Source of the DNA: Cytobacillus massiliigabonensis
Lineage (GTDB): Bacteria > Bacillota > Bacilli > Bacillales > Cytobacillaceae
Direction: 5' to 3'
Assembly: GCF_900199725.1 (NCBI RefSeq)
Contig: NZ_LT904904.1
Span: 673,810-732,472, forward strand
DNA: 58,663 bases
The notes under the pieces are model-generated. The model was not told the DNA's origin. It did not search any database and saw nothing but the letters and a program-made list of their open reading frames with translations. The translations under genes and the position numbers were made by a program. Shown here in pieces: positions 54,639 to 58,663 of the stretch. Every line of letters begins with the position of its first letter. Positions within the stretch are counted from its first letter, which is position 1.

Positions 54639-55754
54639 ATGCAAGAGGAACGTTTAAGAATACTGAAGATGATTGAAGATGGCAAGCTGACGGTTGAGGA
54701 AGCATTATTATTATTAGAAGGTCTAGATCAATCAAATAAAGCAGTCCAAGATAAAAAGGATGACCTATTCCCAGAGCTTTCAACTGTTAAATTCGAGGAG
54801 GCTAAAAAGGAAGATCCGCTTAATTATAAATTCCAGTCGGCAAAAGATAAAATCATCGACTTTGTTGATCAAGCTTATAAAAAAATTAAGGATTTTGATC
54901 TTGATTTTAATTTTGGCAAATCAATTGATATTTCACATGTCTTTGAGCAAGCAAATGTGGATTTGAAGGAGATAGATATTGATCTTGCCAACGGGATGGT
55001 CAAGGTGCTTCCATGGGATCAAAATAATGTTCGTATTGATTGCCAAGCAAAGATTTATCGTGTGGAGACACAGGATGAGGCAAGAAGAAAATTCTTAAAC
55101 GAAGTCGTCTTTTTGATTGACAGCCAAAGGCTGCGGTTTTCAACTCAACAAAAATGGATGAAGATTGAAGCAGTTATTTACATTCCTCAAACAGAGTATG
55201 AAAATATAAAAATCCGCATGTTCAATGGATCGATCGAAAGTGAACGTTTAACAGCAGAGAGCTATAAAGCGAAAACGGCAAACGGGAAGATCACCCTTAA
55301 TGATATAAAAGGGAGCTATGCGGAAGCAGAAACTTCAAATGGGCAAATTTTAGTTCAACGTAGCATCATTGGTGAACTAGAAGCAGAGACGCTAAATGGG
55401 GCAATTACCCTTGATGGTGAATACCGAAAAGTTGATTTACAATCCTTCAATGGAGACATTTTCTGTGCATTCACTGAGGGTATCTGTGAATTTATAAATG
55501 CTAAAGCGGCTACTGGTGCCATCGAGCTGCAAATTCCGCATCAAGCAGCAGCGTTAGAGGGAGAACTGAAAACAAATCTTGGCGGTTTTAATGTAAATCT
55601 TGAAGGGATTCAAGTGGTGGAAGAAAAAAGCGATGTGATCCAGAAAGTGATGCGCTTTAAATCACTAAACAATCCTGATCATGCACTGAGGATTGTAGCA
55701 GAAACAAAAACAGGATCCATTCACGTGAAAAAGACAAAATCAGTAGTACTTTAA
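54639..55754 (+). CDS. yvlB: YvlB-like DUF4097 protein
   Basis: A 371-aa protein with an N-terminal SHOCT-like helix (ILKMIEDGKLTVEEALLLLE) and a C-terminal right-handed beta-repeat DUF4097 domain (about 110-371) with turns such as NGSIESERLTAES, NGKITLNDIKG and TKTGSIHVKKTK. Role unknown; in B. subtilis yvlABCD belongs to the envelope-stress regulon. It is followed 65 bp later by yvlD; yvlC (PspC) is missing here. Confidence 0.88.
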   Translation: MQEERLRILKMIEDGKLTVEEALLLLEGLDQSNKAVQDKKDDLFPELSTVKFEEAKKEDPLNYKFQSAKDKIIDFVDQAYKKIKDFDLDFNFGKSIDISHVFEQANVDLKEIDIDLANGMVKVLPWDQNNVRIDCQAKIYRVETQDEARRKFLNEVVFLIDSQRLRFSTQQKWMKIEAVIYIPQTEYENIKIRMFNGSIESERLTAESYKAKTANGKITLNDIKGSYAEAETSNGQILVQRSIIGELEAETLNGAITLDGEYRKVDLQSFNGDIFCAFTEGICEFINAKAATGAIELQIPHQAAALEGELKTNLGGFNVNLEGIQVVEEKSDVIQKVMRFKSLNNPDHALRIVAETKTGSIHVKKTKSVVL

Positions 55755-55819
55755 CAGAAATGGTTAACACTAATCACTAGAAGAAGTATTCACACCGCCA
55801 GAACAGAGGTGTAAAGTAA

Positions 55820-56179
55820 ATGAGATGGTTGATCGGCATTTTAATTAATGCCATCCTATTTGTGGCGATTGCTGGATTTGCAGAAGAATCCTTTTATGTA
55901 TCTAGCTTTGGCGCAGCAATTGGAGCAAGCATTATCCTTTCCATATTAAATATTCTTGTTCGTCCGATATTAATTATCCTAACTCTGCCTGTTACATTTT
56001 TGACACTAGGATTATTTCTATTTGTCATTAATGCGATCACATTGCAAATTACGGACAATATTATGGGCAGTTCCTTTGAAATTGCCAGCTTTGGTACAGC
56101 TCTGCTAGTAGCGGTTATTATGGCGATTGCGAACATAATTATTCAAAAAGTTGTCTTTGAGAAGGATAAGAATAAATAA
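55820..56179 (+). CDS. yvlD: YvlD, phage-holin-superfamily-IV membrane protein
   Basis: A 119-aa membrane protein with four TM segments (WLIGILINAILFVAIAGF, GAAIGASIILSILNILVRPI, TFLTLGLFLFVINAITLQ, LLVAVIMAIANIIIQ). Despite its Pfam name it is a chromosomal envelope-stress protein. GAGGTGT precedes ATG 55820. Probably cotranscribed with yvlB. Confidence 0.9.
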   Translation: MRWLIGILINAILFVAIAGFAEESFYVSSFGAAIGASIILSILNILVRPILIILTLPVTFLTLGLFLFVINAITLQITDNIMGSSFEIASFGTALLVAVIMAIANIIIQKVVFEKDKNK

Positions 56180-56213
56180 GGAAAAGCTGCAAAGCTTTAA
56201 AACAATCGGCAAA

Positions 56214-56241
56214 AAGCCAGCACCATAATTCGTGCTGGCTT
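56214..56241. terminator. Bidirectional terminator between yvlD and the amidase
   Basis: 10-bp stem AAGCCAGCAC (56214-56223) / GTGCTGGCTT (56232-56241), between convergent genes. Confidence 0.88.
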
Positions 56242-56245
56242 CTTT

Positions 56246-56959
56246 CTATTCGAAAAGTATATAGGCAGGGAAACCGCGTTTTATCAATTGATCTACAAGC
56301 TCGTCCGCATTCTTTTTATCATCGAATGCGCCTACTTGGACCTTGTATTGCCCTTTTTTGGATGGTAATGGAGCAGGATTCTTTGAGGGGCTTGTTCCAG
56401 CATCCGTCTTTTTCCTCAAATTAAAATGATCCGCGATTCCTTTGACAATGGCTTCAGCGCAAGTTTTTCGAAATGTATCAGAGCGCAATTGCTTAACATC
56501 CTCACGATTTGTCATAAAACCGCATTCTGCTAAAACAGCTGACATCTCCGTTTCTCTTAGTACATGGAAATCAGCCTCTTTAAGTCCCCGGTCCTTTAAA
56601 CCTGTAGCGATGACTAAGTTTCTATGGATTTTTTTGGCCAATTCGGTTGTTTTTTTCGGTCTCACCGGATGTACGTAGGTTTCAATCCCGTTTGCATCAT
56701 TCCAATTTGAGCCATAGGCGTTCGCATGAATAGAAACATAACAATCAACCTTTAGCCGATTTGCCTCGTCTGTCCGTCCTTTAAGGGGCACGTCCCGTTT
56801 GTCTGAGTGTGCAAAATAAACAGTTACATTTTGGTAGTCTTCTAGAAGCCCCTTCGCATAATTAGCAACTACCCGATTAAATTCATACTCCCGCATGCCA
56901 TCTGGGCTCCGCTTCCCAGCAGTTGTATACCCATGACCCGCATCCAGCATAATTTTCAT
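56246..56959 (-). CDS. N-acetylmuramoyl-L-alanine amidase with SPOR domain
   Basis: Cell-wall hydrolase of 237 aa: an Amidase_3 zinc domain (about 1-175; H8 in LDAGHG, YEFNRVVA, SIHANA, and catalytic Glu in VLAECGFMTN) and a C-terminal SPOR peptidoglycan-binding domain (about 200-237, YKVQVGAFDDKKNADEL). No signal peptide, as in CwlC-like mother-cell amidases. Start ATG (56959-56957) follows GGAGCGAG; a longer frame to 57256 has no support. CATATGTTA (57025-57017, minus strand) resembles a SigK -10, but its -35 is weak. Confidence 0.88.
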   Translation of the reverse strand: MKIMLDAGHGYTTAGKRSPDGMREYEFNRVVANYAKGLLEDYQNVTVYFAHSDKRDVPLKGRTDEANRLKVDCYVSIHANAYGSNWNDANGIETYVHPVRPKKTTELAKKIHRNLVIATGLKDRGLKEADFHVLRETEMSAVLAECGFMTNREDVKQLRSDTFRKTCAEAIVKGIADHFNLRKKTDAGTSPSKNPAPLPSKKGQYKVQVGAFDDKKNADELVDQLIKRGFPAYILFE

Positions 56960-57087
56960 ACTCTCGCTCCTTCCGTTAGAAATGATCTGCTGCAAAAATG
57001 AAATCCTCGTTATCTTTAACATATGAATGAAGCTTAGCAAAGGACATGCATAATATAGAAAAAAGGCATATTTATTATTTGATTCAT

Positions 57088-57115
57088 TTGGTTCTGAGGT
57101 AAAAAGTGCTAAAAT
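57088..57115 (+). promoter_or_regulatory. Candidate promoter of hprK
   Basis: TTGGTT (57088-57093), 16 bp, TAAAAT (57110-57115). Confidence 0.5.
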
Positions 57116-57182
57116 GAAATGAAACTGCCATAATAAAATGGAAGCAACGTGATAGCAATTTCCTGACAAAGGAGGAAATGAA

Positions 57183-58106
57183 ATGGCTAAGGTATGCACA
57201 AAAGATATTATTGAAAAATTTGAACTCGAGCTTATTAGCGGCGAAGAGGGAATCAATCGTCCGATTGTTACAAGTGACTTATCCAGACCGGGTATTGAAT
57301 TAGCAGGATACTTTAATTTTTACCCAGCTGAAAGAATCCAGCTGATAGGCAAAACAGAGCTAACATTTACTGAAAGATTAAATGATATGGATCGGCAAGA
57401 CCGCTTTGAACGTCTATGTACAGATATAACTCCCGCCATAATTATTTCAAGGGATATGGAAGTGCCGAATGATTTAGTGGAGGCATCAGAAAGAGAGTCT
57501 GTTCCACTATTAAGAACAAAGCAAAAAACGACTCGATTTTCGAGTTTACTAACAAACTACCTTGAAAGCAAGCTTGCTCCAACAACAGCTGTTCATGGTG
57601 TGCTCGTTGATGTCTATGGCATTGGTGTGCTCATTACGGGAAAGAGCGGTGTGGGTAAAAGTGAAACGGCACTGGAACTTGTAAAGCGAGGCCATCGCCT
57701 AGTCGCTGATGATTGTGTGGAAATTAGACAGGAAGATGAAAATACGTTAGTTGGAACATCTCCAGAGCTGATTGAACATTTGCTGGAGATTCGTGGTCTT
57801 GGGATTATTAATGTCATGACCTTGTTTGGTGCTGGTGCTGTTAGAAGCTATAAACGAATTTCAGTTGTGATGGATTTAGAGCTGTGGGATCAAAACAAAC
57901 AATATGATCGCCTTGGACTGGACGAGGAAAAAATGAGAATCATTGATATGGACTTGCCGAAGCTGACAATCCCTGTTCGCCCTGGCCGAAATCTAGCTGT
58001 CATCATTGAAGTAGCAGCCATGAACTTCCGGTTAAAAAGAATGGGCGTCAACGCAGCCGAACAATTCTCAAACCGCCTCGCTGACGTTATCGAAGACAGC
58101 GAATAA
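57183..58106 (+). CDS. hprK: HPr kinase/phosphorylase
   Basis: Sensor enzyme for carbon catabolite repression: phosphorylates HPr on Ser46 when sugar is plentiful and reverses it otherwise. The 307-aa product has the N-terminal domain, Walker [13 protein letters not shown] (about 153-164) and the HprK signature with [21 protein letters not shown] precedes ATG 57183. Order yvlD-hprK matches B. subtilis; lgt should follow outside the window. Confidence 0.96.
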   Translation: MAKVCTKDIIEKFELELISGEEGINRPIVTSDLSRPGIELAGYFNFYPAERIQLIGKTELTFTERLNDMDRQDRFERLCTDITPAIIISRDMEVPNDLVEASERESVPLLRTKQKTTRFSSLLTNYLESKLAPTTAVHGVLVDVYGIGVLITGKSGVGKSETALELVKRGHRLVADDCVEIRQEDENTLVGTSPELIEHLLEIRGLGIINVMTLFGAGAVRSYKRISVVMDLELWDQNKQYDRLGLDEEKMRIIDMDLPKLTIPVRPGRNLAVIIEVAAMNFRLKRMGVNAAEQFSNRLADVIEDSE

Positions 58107-58110
58107 CTAG

Positions 58111-58663
58111 ATTTTGCAAAAAAAAATGAGAATTTGCAAAAAAGCATTAGCAATTGCAAATAAAAATAGGAATTTGCAAAAAAGCATCAGGAATTGCAAA
58201 TAAAAATGAGAATTTGCAAAAAAGCATTAGAAATTGCAAATAAAAATAGGAAATTGCAAAAAAGCATCAGGAATTGCAAATAAAAATAGGAAATTGCAAA
58301 AAAGCATCGGCAATTGCAAATAAAAATGAGAATTTACAAAAAAGCATCAGGAATTGCAAATAAAAATGAGAATTTGCAAAAAAGCATTAGCAATTGCAAA
58401 TAAAAATAGGAAATTGCAAAAAAGCATCGGCAATTGCAAATAAAAATAGGAAATTGCAAAAAAGCATCTGCAATTGCAAATAAAAATGAGAATTTGCAAA
58501 AAAGCAATAGCAATTGCAAATAAAAATAGGAATTTGCAAAAAAGCATCAGGAATTGCAAATAAAATGAGAATTTGCAAAAAAGCATCAGGAATTGCAAAT
58601 AAAAATGAGAATTTGCAAAAAAGCATTAGCAATTGCAAATAAAAATAGGAATTTGCAAAAAAG
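58111..58663. repeat. 20/40-bp tandem array, cut by the window edge
   Basis: About 27 units of 20 bp, alternating between type A (AATTTGCAAAAAAGCATCAG) and type B (GAATTGCAAATAAAAATGAG) with small variants, so the higher-order period is 40 bp. The TTGCAA palindrome recurs exactly every 20 bp until a one-base deletion near 58564. Minus-strand frames through it (FFAISYFYLQ-type) are repeat artefacts. It continues outside the window. Confidence 0.92.

Noticed and set aside
56960..57256. N-terminal extension of the amidase
   Set aside because: The extra 99 residues lack a ribosome-binding site, are hydrophobic and irregular, and overlap the hprK start; the ATG at 56959 has a good site and matches Amidase_3.
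58334..58638. Minus-strand frames of 60-83 codons rich in FFAISYFYLQ in the right array
   Set aside because: The 20/40-bp repeat keeps several frames open; the same words appear in different frames and there is no ribosome-binding site.
58111..58663. CRISPR array
   Set aside because: Units are contiguous 20-bp repeats with no unique spacers, no palindromic 28-36-bp repeat and no cas genes nearby.

Overview
The window is a contiguous, low-GC stretch of a motile, endospore-forming Bacillaceae chromosome (Bacillus sensu lato). Gene order (comFA-comFC-yvyF-flgM-flgN-flgK-flgL-yviE-fliW-csrA-hag, flaG-fliD-fliS-fliT, hpf-secA-prfB, yvjA-cccB-ftsEX-ctpB-minJ, csbA-uvrBA-yvlB-yvlD-hprK) follows the comF-to-hprK segment of Bacillus subtilis. 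An alpha/beta-type spore protein, recognisable sigma-D, sigma-G and sigma-W type promoters and an RF2 gene with a +1 frameshift agree with this. I cannot assign a species.

Layout. 1-379: end of a 51-bp tandem repeat. 380-8910: competence genes and the late flagellar operon ending with flagellin. 8911-22500: an insertion relative to B. subtilis. It holds a small unknown gene, a Maf flagellin glycosyltransferase, a divergent secreted VWA/IPT-TIG protein, a seven-gene CMP-legionaminic acid operon, a FliB-type flagellin lysine methylase and a palindrome-rich spacer. 22500-27120: flaG-fliD-fliS-fliT, a YjfB-like gene, a degenerate HD-GYP protein and a small unknown gene. 27120-30820: hpf, then a decayed patch with a minus-strand manganese riboswitch ahead of a tiny fbpB-like gene, two pseudogenes and a phased repeat. 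30824-41912: secA, prfB, a repeat-built coiled-coil gene, yvjA, cccB, ftsEX, ctpB, minJ. 42000-44450: csoR-copZ with a copA remnant, an EamA transporter and two tandem SAM-I riboswitches that lead metNIQ (44448-46967) and an M20 amidohydrolase. 48536-58106: ssp, csbA, uvrBA, yvlB, yvlD, an amidase and hprK. 58111-end: a 20/40-bp tandem array.

How the parts fit. Sigma-D promoters precede flgM, hag and flaG, and similar sites precede the VWA/IPT-TIG gene and, more weakly, the HD-GYP gene. The likely theme of 8.9-22 kb is flagellar surface decoration: the Leg operon makes CMP-legionaminic acid, Maf would transfer it to flagellin, FliB would methylate flagellin lysines, and a secreted adhesin-like protein may be made at the same time. 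FliW, CsrA and the hag leader hairpin form the known flagellin homeostasis circuit.

The observations I consider freshest are the sigma-D-type promoter of the VWA/IPT-TIG gene, the Mn riboswitch upstream of an Fbp-like small protein, a dispersed palindromic element whose two copies differ by a compensatory stem change, the copA remnant that has lost both metal-binding cysteines, and an orphan pair of TCAAACGTTTGA palindromes upstream of uvrB.
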